Source: Prauserella marina
GTDB lineage: Bacteria; Actinomycetota; Actinomycetes; Mycobacteriales; Pseudonocardiaceae
DNA length: 64,000 nucleotides
Reading direction: 5' to 3'
Assembly (NCBI RefSeq): GCF_002240355.1
Contig: NZ_CP016353.1
Span: 1,352,501-1,416,500 of the forward strand
Each line of letters opens with the position of its first letter. The first letter of the stretch is position 1. The position numbers and the translations under genes are program-made. Below, piece after piece: positions 24,811-37,635 of this stretch. The notes beneath the pieces were generated by a model that made no database searches, was not told the DNA's origin, and worked only from the letters and a program-made list of their open reading frames with translations.

Positions 24811-24933
24811 GCGTCTCACCTCCCTTGTCAGAAGCGATTTCGGTACCTAGAAGGTACGGGATCGGCGGGTGCCGCAGCGACCGCGAGCCCGCCCCGTAAC
24901 CCTGTGGCGACGCGGTACCGAGGGGCGGGTTCA

Positions 24934-25977
24934 ATGGGCCGCGTGAGTGAGCGATTCTGGCAGGCGGGGGCCGCGACCGGGGTGGGTTCCATGCCCGGTA
25001 CCGATGCCGCCGAAACGGCCGCCGTCGTCGTGGGTGAACTGCCCGCGCTGCCACATCTGCCCGAGTTGCCGGCGAGGGGGCTCGGCGCGGACATGCTCGG
25101 CAGGACGGCGGCGATGCTGGTCGATCTCGCCGTCGAGGTCGTGCCCAGTGGATACCGGGTGACCGCGAGACAGGGCAGGCATCACCGGCGGGCACTCGAT
25201 CTGTTGCGCTGGGACGTGGACGCCTTCGCCGAGGCCGTCGAGCGGGCGGGCGCCCCCGGGGTCGTCAAGACCCAGGCCGCTGGGCCGTGGACTCTCGCGG
25301 CGGGCATCGAAACGGCGCGGGGGCACCGGGTGCTCACCGATCGTGGTGCCACCCGCGATTTCGCCGAATCGCTCGTGGAGGGCCTCACCGCGCACGTGGC
25401 CGAGTTGCGGGCCCGTACCGGCGCGAAGGTCGTCGTCCAGCTCGACGAGCCCACGTTGCCCTCCGTGCTCGCCGGTGCGTTGCCGACCGCTTCCGGGTAC
25501 GGCACGGTGCCTTCCGTTCAGGAACCGGAGGCACGCGAACTGCTCGCCGGGGTGATCTCCGCGCTGGGGCGTGCGACGGGAACACCGGTGATCGTGCACT
25601 GCTGCGCCGCGCGCCCGCCCGTCGGATTGCTGCACGGCGCGGGGGCCGGTGCACTTTCGCTCGACGCCACGCTGCTGGCCGGTGCGCCCGCCGCCCTGCT
25701 CGACGAGATCGGCACGGCGTGGGACGCCGGAACGTCCCTGCTGCTGGGTCTCGTGCCCGCGAAGGAGCCGGAAACCCGCGGGGAACTCAGGGAACTCGCC
25801 GCGCCCGCGCTCGCGTTGGCCGACCAGCTCGGCTTCAACAGGTCGATCCTCGCCGAACGGGCCGTGCCCACCCCGGTGTGCGGTCTTGCCGGTGCCACGA
25901 CCGGCTGGGCGCGCAGGGCCCTTGCACTGACCCGCGATCTGGGCAAGGCGTTCGTGGAGCCACCCGAGAGCTGGTAG
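24934..25977 (+). CDS. MetE C-terminal-like (cobalamin-independent methionine synthase/UROD fold) protein
   Basis: 347 residues. The opening ATGVGSMPGTDAAETAAVV and the stretches KTQAAGPWTLA, VVQLDEPTLPSVLAG and VIVHCCAARPP resemble the barrel domain of MetE. The typical MetE zinc set is not obvious, so true methionine synthesis is uncertain. An orthologue sits next to ligA in mycobacteria (Rv3015c) without a firm function. Start may be ATG 24934 or GTG 24943. The next gene is ligA, 140 bp away, in the same direction. Confidence 0.8.
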   Translation: MGRVSERFWQAGAATGVGSMPGTDAAETAAVVVGELPALPHLPELPARGLGADMLGRTAAMLVDLAVEVVPSGYRVTARQGRHHRRALDLLRWDVDAFAEAVERAGAPGVVKTQAAGPWTLAAGIETARGHRVLTDRGATRDFAESLVEGLTAHVAELRARTGAKVVVQLDEPTLPSVLAGALPTASGYGTVPSVQEPEARELLAGVISALGRATGTPVIVHCCAARPPVGLLHGAGAGALSLDATLLAGAPAALLDEIGTAWDAGTSLLLGLVPAKEPETRGELRELAAPALALADQLGFNRSILAERAVPTPVCGLAGATTGWARRALALTRDLGKAFVEPPESW

Positions 25978-26103
25978 AACTCGGCCCATGTGGTGGTTCC
26001 GGCGTGAGCAGGCCATTGCCCGCGAGGGACGCGCTGACCTTCCTGCCGCGCGACCTCGTCGGCGCCTGCTGGAGGAGCGGCGCGAGAATGTCGGTGGGGC
26101 TGA

Positions 26104-28763
<2,660 letters not shown>

Positions 28764-29443
28764 CCACGGCGCCGGCCACGAGAGCACAGCAGGCGAGTCC
28801 GAACAGGATCAGCACCGTCAGCCAGGCCGGTGCTTTGCCGATCAGCTCGTGGACCCGGTCGACGAGGCGGCGGCTGAGCGAACCGGGATCGGAGAGCACG
28901 ATCGCGACGAACACGGTCGCGAGGGCGAACACCCCGCCGAGCAGCACGCGGCCCGCCGTGGTGCCGAGCCCGGCCTTGTGCCCGATCACCTTGCCCGCGC
29001 GCACGATGCGCCGCGCGCCAAGTACCTGCATGGAGGCAACGGCCAGCGCAAGCCGGAGCACCTGCACGGGGCCGATGGCGAAGACCACGGCCGGAACGGC
29101 GGTACCCACGAGAAACAGGTGCCAGCGGTAGCGGCGCAGCCAGGCGAGGGCGTCGCCGCTGAGCCACAGCAACACCAGCGTCTCGCCGATCAGCACGGCC
29201 AGCGAGATCCAGTTCAGCACCGTGCCGATGATCGCGGTGACGCCGTCGGTGGTGCTGAGGAAGACGGCGGGCACCGAGAGTACGGCGGCGGCCACCACGG
29301 GTGTGGCGAGTCGCCGCTCCACGCGCCGCGCCCGGTCGGATCGCGTGGGCTCGTCGGTCATCACCTGCGACTTTACCGGCGGCGACCGCGCGGATCGCAC
29401 CCTCCGTCACCGCGTCCGGCGGCCCCGGGTGTCCCCGGGAAGC

Positions 29444-30097
29444 TCAGCCGTCCAGTACGACGGCCACGATGCCCGCCAAGTGTGCCAGCCTCGCGACTTC
29501 CGCGGCCCTGAACATCGGGCCACCCGGCCTGCCGACGAGCAGTGCCCTGTCCGGCTTGCCGAGCGGGGTCGCGGCCAGCTCCGTCCCCAGCTCCCGCCAG
29601 GTCGCGGGAATCCAGTCCTCCTCGCCGTCGAGCACCGTGGCCCGCTCCAACGGCAGCCACGGCATGTCGGCGATGGTGCGCTCCGGCGCCGCGCTGGACG
29701 CGGCGAGCTGGTCCACTCCGCCGTCACTGCGCTGGACCACCACCGACCAGCCCGCCCTGACGATCTTCGGAACGCCTTCGGCGAGCAGGTCGAAGCCCGA
29801 TTTCGGCTGGGCGGCGATCTCCTCGACCAGTTCGAGCTCACGATGGGTGTCGAGCACCCCCGCGTAAGGGCGGACGGCATCGACCTCCACGCCTTCGACG
29901 CTCTCGGCCGCCGTGATCAACGCGTCGGGCAACCGCCCGGAGGGCAACTCGACGACGAGGTCGTCGATGGCGATACCGCCCACGCGTTCCACGACGTCGA
30001 CACTCAGGATGTCGGCACCGGCCATGCCGAGAGCGGTGGCGACCGCCCCCAAGGTTCCCGGGCTGTCCGGGAGCTGCACCCGGATCAGGAAGGACAC
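29444..30097 (-). CDS. ACT domain protein
   Basis: 217 residues. The N-terminal ACT domain is FLIRVQLPDSPGTLGAVATALGMAGADI, with a second ligand-type half after it. The C-terminal half (from about residue 95) is specific to actinobacteria and unassigned. The orthologue in mycobacteria (Rv3013) also sits between ligA and gatC, pointing the other way as here. It may sense an amino acid, perhaps glutamate, glutamine or aspartate given gatCAB next door, but this is inference. GTG at 30097 has GAGAGGGG seven bases upstream, which decides the start. Confidence 0.85.
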   Translation of the reverse strand: MSFLIRVQLPDSPGTLGAVATALGMAGADILSVDVVERVGGIAIDDLVVELPSGRLPDALITAAESVEGVEVDAVRPYAGVLDTHRELELVEEIAAQPKSGFDLLAEGVPKIVRAGWSVVVQRSDGGVDQLAASSAAPERTIADMPWLPLERATVLDGEEDWIPATWRELGTELAATPLGKPDRALLVGRPGGPMFRAAEVARLAHLAGIVAVVLDG

Positions 30098-30526
30098 CGT
30101 GCGCCCCTCTCCGTGATGGGTTGGCAACACGCTGCCGAACGGGCGCGGCTCGTGCGCTTCTCCGCCAGCTTCCTCACCTCATTCAAGCAGCTCACCGCAG
30201 TTCTCAGTGCTGGTATTGCCGGTTGTCGCTCGGTCTCGCCTTGTCGTGCCGTTCTTTCTGGTCGTGCCGCCGGTCTTCGTACCGGGTCGTAACCGATTCT
30301 GCCGGGTCACCCGACCCGAGCGATCGTCGGCCGATGATTGTGACAGAACGACCACGACGAGCGGAGCCACCGTCTGCGTGGCGAGTCCCCGCGGTCATAA
30401 CCCGGTCGAGCAGGCGACCTCGCACGCCATAGACTGCCGTGAGGAGTGCTCACGGCGTGAGTACGCCCGAGATTCGAGAGAACATCCCGCCGCAAAAGTT
30501 GAGAACACCCCCGGGGAGTCACCCGC
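30098..30526. other. Divergent intergenic region between the ACT gene and gatC
   Basis: These 429 bp hold no convincing gene. A TAGACT hexamer at 30430-30435 is a candidate -10 element for gatCAB and would give a leader of about 85 bases. A short hairpin (CGGGTC/GACCCG) lies near 30302-30317. Repeated GTCGTGCCG words near 30240-30280 have no clear role. Confidence 0.4.
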
Positions 30527-30826
30527 GTGTCGAATATTTCCCGCACTGAGGTCGCGCACCTCGCCAAGCTCGCCAGAATGGCGGTAACCGAGGAAGAGCT
30601 GGACGTCTTCGCAGGCCAGCTCGACCAGATCCTCGATGCCGTCGCCAAGGTCGGCGAGATTGCCGAAGCCGACATCCCGCCCACCTCGCACGCCGTCCCG
30701 CTGACGAACGTGTTCAGGGAGGACGTCGTCAGGCAGGGGCTGAGCCAGCAGCAGGCGCTCGCCGCCGCACCGGCGGCCGAAGAGGGCAGGTTCAGGGTGC
30801 CTCGGATTCTGGGGGAAGAGCAGTGA
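30527..30826 (+). CDS. gatC: Asp-tRNA(Asn)/Glu-tRNA(Gln) amidotransferase subunit C
   Basis: 99 residues, normal for GatC, the small belt subunit that stabilises GatA on GatB. The family pattern is clear: [23 protein letters not shown], then [22 protein letters not shown], and a final [11 protein letters not shown] at 30527 follows CGGGGAG. It overlaps the gatA start by four bases, so gatCAB is one operon. Confidence 0.96.
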   Translation: MSNISRTEVAHLAKLARMAVTEEELDVFAGQLDQILDAVAKVGEIAEADIPPTSHAVPLTNVFREDVVRQGLSQQQALAAAPAAEEGRFRVPRILGEEQ

Positions 30827-32328
30827 CCGATCTGACCAAGCTCGGCGCGGCGGAACTGGCCGCGAAGATCCACGCCCGCGAGGTGACCTCCGTCGAGGTC
30901 ACCACCGCCCACCTCGACCGCATCGGGGAGGTCGACGGCGCCGTGCACGCGTTCCTGCACGTCGACGCCGACGGCGCGCTCGCGGCGGCCCGTGCGGTGG
31001 ACGGCGACATCGCCGAGGGAAGGCAGCCCGCCTCGCCGCTGGCCGGGGTTCCGCTCGCGCTCAAGGACGTGCTGGCCACGGAGGGTGTTCCGACCACCTG
31101 CGGGTCGAGGACGCTGGAGAACTGGCTGCCGCCCTACGACGCCACGGTCACCCGCAGGCTGCGCGAGGCAGGCGTCGTCATCCTCGGCAAGACCAACATG
31201 GACGAGTTCGCCATGGGCTCGTCCACCGAGAACTCGGCGTATGGCCCGACCCGCAACCCGTGGGACCGCGAGCGGATCCCGGGTGGCTCGGGCGGCGGCT
31301 CGTCGGCCTCGCTCGCCGCGTTCGAGGCTCCGCTTGCCATCGGGACCGACACCGGCGGCTCCATCAGGCAGCCCGCCTCCGTTACCGGGACGGTCGGCGT
31401 CAAGCCCACCTACGGCGGGGTGTCCCGCTACGGACTCGTCGCCTTCTCCTCCTCGCTCGACCAGGCCGGGCCCTGCGCCCGCAGCGTGGCCGATGCCGCG
31501 CTGCTGCACGAGGTCATCGCTGGGCACGACCCGATGGACTCGACCTCGATCAACGCTCCGGTTCCCCCCGTCGTCGCGGCGGCGAGGGAAGGCGCGCTCG
31601 GCGATCTCAAGGGCGTGCGGGTCGGCGTTGTCAAGGAGTTCGCGGGGGAGGGCTACCAGCCCGGCGTCCTGCGGTCCTTCGAGGCGGCCGTCGCCCAGTT
31701 GCGCGCTCTCGGCGCCGAGGTGGTCGAGGTGTCCTGCCCGAACTTCACCTACGCCATGCCCGCCTACTACCTGATCGCGCCGAGCGAGTGCTCGTCGAAC
31801 CTTGCCAGGTTCGACGCCATGCGCTACGGGCTGCGGGTCGCCGACGACGGCGACCACAGCGCGGAAGAGGTCATGTCGCTGACGAGGGAGGCCGGGTTCG
31901 GCCCCGAGGTCAAGCGCCGCATCATGCTCGGCACCTACGCGCTGTCCTCGGGGTACTACGACGCGTACTACGGCTCGGCGCAGAAGGTGCGCACGCTCAT
32001 CACGAGGGACTTCGCGGCCGCGTTCGAGCAGGTGGACGTGCTGGTGTCGCCGACGACCCCCACCACCGCGTTCAAGATCGGTGAGCGGGTCGACGACCCG
32101 CTGGCGATGTACCTCGCCGATCTCTGCACGATCCCGTCCAACCTGGCGGGCAACGCGGCCATGAGCGTCCCCAGTGGACTGTCCGATGAGGACGGCCTTC
32201 CGGTTGGCCTGCAAATCATGGCGCCCGCGCTGGCCGACGACAGGATGTACAAGGTGGGTGCGGCCTACGAGGTCGCGCGCGGACCGGTGCTCGACCGGAT
32301 TCCCGAGCTGAAGGGAGTGTCAGCCTGA
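30823..32328 (+). CDS. gatA: Asp-tRNA(Asn)/Glu-tRNA(Gln) amidotransferase subunit A
   Basis: 501 residues. GatA is the glutaminase that frees ammonia for transamidation of Glu-tRNA(Gln). The amidase signature is complete: the catalytic Lys81 in LALKDVLAT and the Gly/Ser-rich [16 protein letters not shown] near residues 155-170. The nucleophilic Ser follows in [12 protein letters not shown]. The start overlaps gatC (GTGA), and its stop shares a base with the gatB ATG. Confidence 0.98.
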   Translation: MTDLTKLGAAELAAKIHAREVTSVEVTTAHLDRIGEVDGAVHAFLHVDADGALAAARAVDGDIAEGRQPASPLAGVPLALKDVLATEGVPTTCGSRTLENWLPPYDATVTRRLREAGVVILGKTNMDEFAMGSSTENSAYGPTRNPWDRERIPGGSGGGSSASLAAFEAPLAIGTDTGGSIRQPASVTGTVGVKPTYGGVSRYGLVAFSSSLDQAGPCARSVADAALLHEVIAGHDPMDSTSINAPVPPVVAAAREGALGDLKGVRVGVVKEFAGEGYQPGVLRSFEAAVAQLRALGAEVVEVSCPNFTYAMPAYYLIAPSECSSNLARFDAMRYGLRVADDGDHSAEEVMSLTREAGFGPEVKRRIMLGTYALSSGYYDAYYGSAQKVRTLITRDFAAAFEQVDVLVSPTTPTTAFKIGERVDDPLAMYLADLCTIPSNLAGNAAMSVPSGLSDEDGLPVGLQIMAPALADDRMYKVGAAYEVARGPVLDRIPELKGVSA

Positions 32329-33836
32329 TGGCCGCCCCGGTTACCGAGCTGATGGACTACGACGAGGTCATCGAACGCTTCGACCCGGTGCTCGGGCTTG
32401 AGGTCCACGTCGAGCTCTCCACCAACACGAAGATGTTCTGCGGCTGCGCCAACCTCTTCGGCGGAGAGCCCAACACGCACGTGTGCCCCACCTGCCTCGG
32501 CCTCCCCGGTTCACTGCCGGTGGTCAACGGCAAGGCGGTCGAATCGGCCATCCGCATCGGGCTCGCGCTCAACTGCGAGATCGCCGAGTGGTGCCGGTTC
32601 GCGAGGAAGAACTACTTCTACCCCGACATGCCGAAGAACTTCCAGACCTCCCAATACGACGAGCCGATCGCCTTCGAAGGGCACCTCGACGTCGTACTCG
32701 ACGACGGCGAGGTCGTCAGGGTCGACATCGAGCGCGCGCACATGGAGGAGGACACCGGAAAGTCGCTGCACGTCGGCGGTGCCACCGGGCGGATTCACGG
32801 CGCGGAGCACTCGCTGCTCGACTACAACAGGGCCGGGGTGCCGCTGATCGAGATCGTCACCAAGCCGATCACCGGCATGGGCGAGCGGGCCCCCGAGGTC
32901 GCGCGGGCCTACGTGGCGGCGCTGCGCGACCTGCTGCGTGCCATGGATGTCTCCGACGTGCGCATGGACCAGGGTTCGTTGCGCTGCGACGCGAACGTGT
33001 CGCTCATGCCGAAGGGCGCGAGCGAGTTCGGCACCCGCACCGAGACCAAGAACGTCAACTCGCTGCGCAGCGTCGAGCGCGCCGTGCGCTACGAGATGAC
33101 GCGCCAGGCGGCGATCCTGGTCGACGGCGGCTCCATCACCCAGGAGACGCGGCACTTCCAGGAGACGGACGGCAGCACGTCGTCCGGCCGCACCAAGGAG
33201 ACCGCCGAGGACTACCGGTACTTTCCGGAGCCCGATCTCGTCCCCATCGCGCCGAGCAGGCAATGGGTGGAGGAACTGCGGGCGACGCTTCCCGAACTTC
33301 CGTGGGAGCGGCGCAAGCGCATCCAGGCCGAGTGGAACCTGACCGACGAGGAGCTGCGGGACCTGGTCAACACCGGTGCCGCCGACCTCGTCGCGGCGAC
33401 GGTCGACGCGGGAGCCGAGCCGGGCGAGGCGCGAAGCTGGTGGGTGCAGTACCTGACCCAGCAGGCCAACACCCGCGAGGTGGAGCTGACCGAGCTCGCC
33501 ATCACCCCTGCCCAGGTCGCGAGGGTCATCGCGCTTGTCAAGTCGGGCGAACTGACCAACAAGCTGGCGCGTGAGGTCGTCTCGGGTGTCCTCGAAGGCG
33601 AGGGCGAACCGGACGAGGTCGTCGACAGGCGCGGCCTCAAGGTCGTTTCCGACGACTCCGCGCTGCTCACCGCGGTCGACGAGGCGCTGGCCGCGCAGCC
33701 GGACGTCGCGGAGAAGATCCGTGGCGGCAAGGTGCAGGCCGCGGGCGCGATCGTGGGCGCGGTCATGAAGGCGACGAAGGGCCAGGCCGACGCGAAGCGG
33801 GTCCGTGAGCTGATCCTGGAACGCGTCGGAGCCTGA
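32328..33836 (+). CDS. gatB: Asp-tRNA(Asn)/Glu-tRNA(Gln) amidotransferase subunit B
   Basis: 502 residues. GatB binds the mischarged tRNA, phosphorylates the glutamyl group and transfers ammonia. Visible features are [19 protein letters not shown] near residue 25, [33 protein letters not shown] near 100, the [13 protein letters not shown] stretch near 135, and a helical plus YqeY-like tail ending with [13 protein letters not shown]. It is the last gene of gatCAB. No glnS is seen in the window, consistent with the indirect route to Gln-tRNA(Gln). Confidence 0.98.
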   Translation: MAAPVTELMDYDEVIERFDPVLGLEVHVELSTNTKMFCGCANLFGGEPNTHVCPTCLGLPGSLPVVNGKAVESAIRIGLALNCEIAEWCRFARKNYFYPDMPKNFQTSQYDEPIAFEGHLDVVLDDGEVVRVDIERAHMEEDTGKSLHVGGATGRIHGAEHSLLDYNRAGVPLIEIVTKPITGMGERAPEVARAYVAALRDLLRAMDVSDVRMDQGSLRCDANVSLMPKGASEFGTRTETKNVNSLRSVERAVRYEMTRQAAILVDGGSITQETRHFQETDGSTSSGRTKETAEDYRYFPEPDLVPIAPSRQWVEELRATLPELPWERRKRIQAEWNLTDEELRDLVNTGAADLVAATVDAGAEPGEARSWWVQYLTQQANTREVELTELAITPAQVARVIALVKSGELTNKLAREVVSGVLEGEGEPDEVVDRRGLKVVSDDSALLTAVDEALAAQPDVAEKIRGGKVQAAGAIVGAVMKATKGQADAKRVRELILERVGA

Positions 33837-33888
33837 TGGCCGACGCGGTCGGCGGACCTGTGCCGGTGTTCCGGCCAGGGAAACCGAT

Positions 33889-34458
33889 GTGGCAACCGGT
33901 GACGAGGCGCTGTTGACGAAGATCTCGCTGGCCAAGGTGACCGAGATGTCGTGGCGTGAGTGGCTCGGCCTCGCGGCCGGGCTGCTCGCGCTGGTCGCGC
34001 TGTTCTTTCCCTGGACGGTGCTGGCCTCCGGTAATCCCGAGGTGCAGGCGGCGCTCGCCGAGCTGCCAGGCGGCGACGTGACGCGCTCGGCCTGGAATTC
34101 GACGTTCTTCGCGTGGTTCCCGCCGTTGCTGGTGCTGCTCATGGGCCTCGTCGTCGGAGTGTTCGGCAGGGTGCCTTCCGCGCGGACGGCGGGCTTGCCG
34201 CACCTGTGGCTGATCGCCGCGGTGGTGGCCGTGGTGTCGCTGGTGCTCGGCTGGGTGCTCATCGACTGGCAGTTCGGCGAGGACGTGCGCGGTGTGCTCG
34301 ACGCGGGCGGGGTGACCGTCGGTGCGGGAGTGGGCCGCTACCTCGCGCTGGTGGCCGGTGCCGGATCGCTGGTGGCCGCCGTGTTCGACCTGCTGGCGGC
34401 GAGGGCCGAATTCCGCGCGCCCCGCAAACCGCCCAGGACCTCACCCCGCCGCCCCTGA
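33889..34458 (+). CDS. Small integral membrane protein, unknown function
   Basis: About 189 residues from the GTG at 33889. Four membrane spans are visible: WLGLAAGLLALVALFFPW, then FFAWFPPLLVLLMGLVVGVF, LWLIAAVVAVVSLVLGWVL, and YLALVAGAGSLVAAVFDLL. A first extracytoplasmic loop of about 40 residues and a basic proline-rich tail complete it. I do not recognise a family. It starts about 50 bp after gatB and may be read through from it. A 21-bp repeat block lies immediately downstream. Confidence 0.65.
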   Translation: MATGDEALLTKISLAKVTEMSWREWLGLAAGLLALVALFFPWTVLASGNPEVQAALAELPGGDVTRSAWNSTFFAWFPPLLVLLMGLVVGVFGRVPSARTAGLPHLWLIAAVVAVVSLVLGWVLIDWQFGEDVRGVLDAGGVTVGAGVGRYLALVAGAGSLVAAVFDLLAARAEFRAPRKPPRTSPRRP

Positions 34459-34474
34459 CCTGCCTGCCCTGGCC

Positions 34475-34590
34475 TGTGGCCGCCGAGATCCGCCGCGCCG
34501 CCGAGCCCCGCGAGTCCCCCGCTCAGCCCGCCGAGATCTGCGCTCAGGTCGCCGAGATCCGCGCCCAGCCCGCCGAGATCCGCGCCAGGC
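34475..34590. repeat. 21-bp tandem repeat block, copy B
   Basis: A leading partial unit containing GCCGAGATCCGC lies near 34480. A CGCGAGTCCCCCGCT block starts at 34509. Three full 21-bp units follow at 34524-34544, 34545-34565 and 34566-34586 around the same core. The block fills the gap between two convergent genes, as at copy A. Confidence 0.85.
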
Positions 34591-34609
34591 GCCCGCGCCC
34601 GGCGCCGCG

Positions 34610-35800
34610 TCAGTCGCGGCCGGAGCCGGAAGCGGGCTGGCGTACGACGAGCACCACCCGGTCGTCGCTGGACACCGGGTCGCCGCCGTCCTTGTTGATG
34701 GTGCCCGCGACGGCGACGTCGGCGGTGACCGGGTCGAGTCCGCCGAGCTTGCCGTAGCTCGTTCCGTTGGTGCCGTCCATGGTGATCTGTGGTTCCCCGC
34801 CGATGGAGCCGTCCTCGGAAAGCGGCAGGTTCTGCACGTTGCCCTTCTCGGACGTCGCCACGGCGAGCACGTCGGTCCAGTCGGCGCAGCCGCTGACACC
34901 CGGCTTGTCCGGCCACGTCCACGCGGGGACGTTCAGCTCCTTGCCTGGCTCGACGCGGTACAGCGAATCCTTGTCGGCACCGCGGTCGGTCACCCACAAG
35001 CGCGAGCCGTCGGTGGTCTTGCACAGTCCGCCAGGCGAGTGAAGTCCGCTCGCCAACACCGGCGAGCCTGGGGACGGGTTGTCCTCGGCTGGCTCGCCGC
35101 CCGGAGTGACGCGCAGGACCTTGCCCGCGAGTGACTTCGGATCGGTGCTCGCCGAGGGATCACCGGCGTCACCGGTGGCGACGAGCAGCGCGCCCGTCTC
35201 GTCGGTCAGCAGCGCGCCCGCGTTTCCGGTCTGCCCCTTGGGAATGCCGGTCAGCACCGGCTTCGCCGCCTGCCCCTGTGCGAACCGGACGACCCTGTTG
35301 TCCGTGGGGGTGGTGATGTAGGCGTAGGCGAGGCCGTCCTCGGCGTAGGTCGGGGAAAGCGCGAGCCCGGTGAGCCCCCCGTCACCGCCCGCGTCGACGT
35401 CGAGCTGGGCATATTCGACCTGTTCGGTGTCGAGGCCGACGAGGTAGACGTGCCCGCTCTTGCGTTGCCCCGCGAGCGCGCTGACGGTCGAACCGTCGCT
35501 GGGCAGCGCAGCCACGGCCGACACGATGTCGAGGCAGGTGGCGATGACGGCCTTGTCGAAATCCGTGCAGCCGTCCGGTGGCGGTACCTCGGACTGTTCC
35601 GCTGGCGGTTCGCTCGGCATTCCCTCGGTGTTGGCCTCGGGGAGGTCGGGTTGCGGGCCTGCTCGCGGGGTCAGTTCCGGTGCCGGTTCCCAGCTTTGCG
35701 GGGCCGCGCTGTCTTCGAATTGGGCACATCCCGACAGCACGAGTGCGCCGCTGGCGGCGATCGCCAGCGGCCACGACCGTCTCGGAGGCCGGATTCGCAC
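34610..35800 (-). CDS. Lipoprotein with glucose/sorbosone dehydrogenase-like beta-propeller
   Basis: 396 residues from the GTG at 35800. The signal peptide ends in the lipobox LVLSGC (Cys25), so it is a surface lipoprotein. A Pro/Glu-rich linker is followed from about residue 85 by a soluble PQQ-dependent sugar dehydrogenase-like propeller. Family-like pieces are GGLTGLALSPTYAEDGLAYAY, NAGALLTDETGALLVATGDAG, LAGKVLRVTPGG and ASGLHSPGGLC. Whether PQQ is bound or any sugar is oxidised cannot be told. In-frame sequence upstream of 35800 does not look like a signal peptide, which decides the start. Confidence 0.85.
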   Translation of the reverse strand: MRIRPPRRSWPLAIAASGALVLSGCAQFEDSAAPQSWEPAPELTPRAGPQPDLPEANTEGMPSEPPAEQSEVPPPDGCTDFDKAVIATCLDIVSAVAALPSDGSTVSALAGQRKSGHVYLVGLDTEQVEYAQLDVDAGGDGGLTGLALSPTYAEDGLAYAYITTPTDNRVVRFAQGQAAKPVLTGIPKGQTGNAGALLTDETGALLVATGDAGDPSASTDPKSLAGKVLRVTPGGEPAEDNPSPGSPVLASGLHSPGGLCKTTDGSRLWVTDRGADKDSLYRVEPGKELNVPAWTWPDKPGVSGCADWTDVLAVATSEKGNVQNLPLSEDGSIGGEPQITMDGTNGTSYGKLGGLDPVTADVAVAGTINKDGGDPVSSDDRVVLVVRQPASGSGRD

Positions 35801-35864
35801 AATGATCGAGCCTAGGCGCCACGCCGTGAACCTTGGGTAAGTGGGGTCACTCGCGTACGTCACG

Positions 35865-36788
35865 ATGGTGATCGTGACGGTCACAGTTCTTGTTCCCGAT
35901 GACGATGGTGTGCTCGCGCTGGCTGAGGTCGGCGGTGTTCGGCCGCTGCGGTATCAGGTGGGTGAGCCACTACCCGCAGGCGCCGCGGGCGCGGAGGTGC
36001 TGATTCCCGGCATGGGTGGAGCCGACGCGGTGGGAAAGATCCTGGGTGAGCTTCCGAAGTTGCGGCTCATCCAGTTGCTCAGCGCCGGCGCCGAGCAGTG
36101 GATCGGCAGGCTGCCGGAAGGCGTGCTGCTCTCGACGTGCAGGGGCGCGCACGGTGGTGCGACGGCGGAGTGGGCGGTGGCCGTGCTCCTTTCGCTCTAC
36201 CGCGATCTCGGTTCCTTCGCCGAGGCGCAGCGCGAGCGGCGCTGGTCGCCGCACACGACGGACGGTCTGCAAGGCAAGCGGATCCTCGTGGTCGGGGCCG
36301 GTGATGTCGGCAACCAGTTGCGGCGCAAGCTCGAACCGTTCGACGCCAACGTCGGCATGGTGGGTTTCACGGCGAGGGAAGGGGTGCACGCCGTCGGTGA
36401 GCTGCCCGGCTTGCTCGCCGACGCCGACGCGGTGGTGTTGTTCGTGCCGTTGACCTCGCGCACGAAGGGCATGGTGGATGCCGCGTTCCTCGCCGCGATG
36501 CCGGATGGCGCGGTACTGGTCAACGCGTCTCGCGGTCCGGTGGTCGACACCGCCGCGTTGCTCGCCGAGGTGTCGGCCGGCAGGCTGATGGCCGCGCTCG
36601 ACGTCGCCGATCCGGAGCCGCTGCCGGGTGATCACCCGCTGTGGAGCGCGCCAGGCGTGTTGATCACGCCGCATGTCGCGGGCTCCGTACAGGGAGCGAG
36701 GCGGCGTTCCTACGCCGTCGCGGTCACCGAGATTTCCCGGTGGGTACAGGGCGAACTGCCACACAACCTGGTACACGGCGAGTACTGA
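35865..36788 (+). CDS. D-isomer specific 2-hydroxyacid dehydrogenase
   Basis: About 307 residues. The NAD-binding Rossmann motif is RILVVGAGDVGNQLRRKL near residue 145. Catalytic residues fall in the usual places: Arg in VLVNASRGPVVDTAALL, Glu in DVADPEPLPGDHPLW, and His in ITPHVAGSVQG. The substrate cannot be assigned. It differs from the SerA protein at 44.9 kb in lacking the C-terminal ASB and ACT domains. ATG 35865 and GTG 35874 are both possible starts. It is divergent from the lipoprotein gene. Confidence 0.9.
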   Translation: MVIVTVTVLVPDDDGVLALAEVGGVRPLRYQVGEPLPAGAAGAEVLIPGMGGADAVGKILGELPKLRLIQLLSAGAEQWIGRLPEGVLLSTCRGAHGGATAEWAVAVLLSLYRDLGSFAEAQRERRWSPHTTDGLQGKRILVVGAGDVGNQLRRKLEPFDANVGMVGFTAREGVHAVGELPGLLADADAVVLFVPLTSRTKGMVDAAFLAAMPDGAVLVNASRGPVVDTAALLAEVSAGRLMAALDVADPEPLPGDHPLWSAPGVLITPHVAGSVQGARRRSYAVAVTEISRWVQGELPHNLVHGEY

Positions 36789-36903
36789 GCACCGGGCACG
36801 CCCAGGTCGTTCACCGCCCGTTCGTCACCGATTGTCGAATGGCCTTGTGTGGTGCGCCGGTGTTTCACCCATGGGGGCGAGAAATGCTTTATTGTGCCGC
36901 CGC

Positions 36904-37557
36904 ATGAGTACTCACGACGACGGGTTCGATCAGCCGACGACGAAGCTCAGCGCCGGCCAGTTCGACGGCAGCGGGTTCTCTTCCGGCACCGGATACGCAC
37001 CGGCGCCGCTGGAACCGCCTGCCGACTTCGACGGTGGTGACGGTGAGGAGAACCGCTGGCACGGCGGTCTCGACTTCGGTTTGCTGATCCTGCGTGTGGT
37101 GCTCGGGGGCACTATGGCCGCGCACGGGCTGCAAAAACTGTTCGGGTTGTTTGACGGACCGGGCATCGGCGGATTCGCCTCCGCCCTGACCGGCATGGGC
37201 TACACGAGCCAGACGACACTGCTGTCCTGGATCACCGGAATCGCGGAGCTGGGCGGTGGTGTGCTGCTCGTACTCGGGCTGTTCACCCCGCTCGGTGCCG
37301 CGGCGATTCTGGGTGTCGCGGTGAACATCATCTACGCGAAGTTCGCCGCGGGAGGACGGTTCTTCACCGGCGACGGCGCGGGTTTCGAGTACGAGTTGTT
37401 CATCGGACTGACCGCGTTCGCGTTGCTGTTCACCGGATCCGGCAGGGCCGCGATCGACAAGAACACGCCGTGGCGCAGAAAGCCGCTGCCGTACGCGTTG
37501 CTCGGGCTGTTGCTCGCCGGCGCTGCCTCGGCCGTGGTCATCGTCCTGTTCCGCTGA
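36904..37557 (+). CDS. DoxX family membrane protein
   Basis: 217 residues. A Gly/Pro/Asp-rich cytosolic N-terminus of about 50 residues precedes the DoxX core: FGLLILRVVLGGTMAAHGLQKLFG, GFASALTGMGYTS, a LGLFTPLGAAAILGVAVN helix, and YELFIGLTAFALLFTGSG. A fifth hydrophobic segment ends the protein. DoxX proteins act in terminal oxidase or thiol redox systems, but the role here is unknown. A TATTGT hexamer eight bases before the ATG and the lack of a ribosome site suggest a leaderless mRNA. A strong hairpin follows the gene. Confidence 0.88.
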   Translation: MSTHDDGFDQPTTKLSAGQFDGSGFSSGTGYAPAPLEPPADFDGGDGEENRWHGGLDFGLLILRVVLGGTMAAHGLQKLFGLFDGPGIGGFASALTGMGYTSQTTLLSWITGIAELGGGVLLVLGLFTPLGAAAILGVAVNIIYAKFAAGGRFFTGDGAGFEYELFIGLTAFALLFTGSGRAAIDKNTPWRRKPLPYALLGLLLAGAASAVVIVLFR

Positions 37558-37571
37558 GCAGGCGCCACGAC

Positions 37572-37622
37572 GAAGCGAGGGAGCTTTGCTACCGGATAGC
37601 GGTAGCAAAGCTCCCTCGCTTC
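37572..37622. terminator. Bidirectional terminator, 23-bp perfect stem
   Basis: The arms 37572-37594 and 37600-37622 are exact complements around a 5-base loop. The hairpin lies between the convergent doxX-like and ilvD genes, 13 bp from the ilvD stop, and would stop transcription from both sides. It has no long T-run, as is usual in actinomycetes. Confidence 0.9.
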
Positions 37623-37635
37623 AGTTTGGCCGCGG

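Noticed and set aside
23749-24933. Long upstream extension of the MetE-like gene
   Set aside because: It runs antisense across the nitrilase gene and has no family similarity before 24934.
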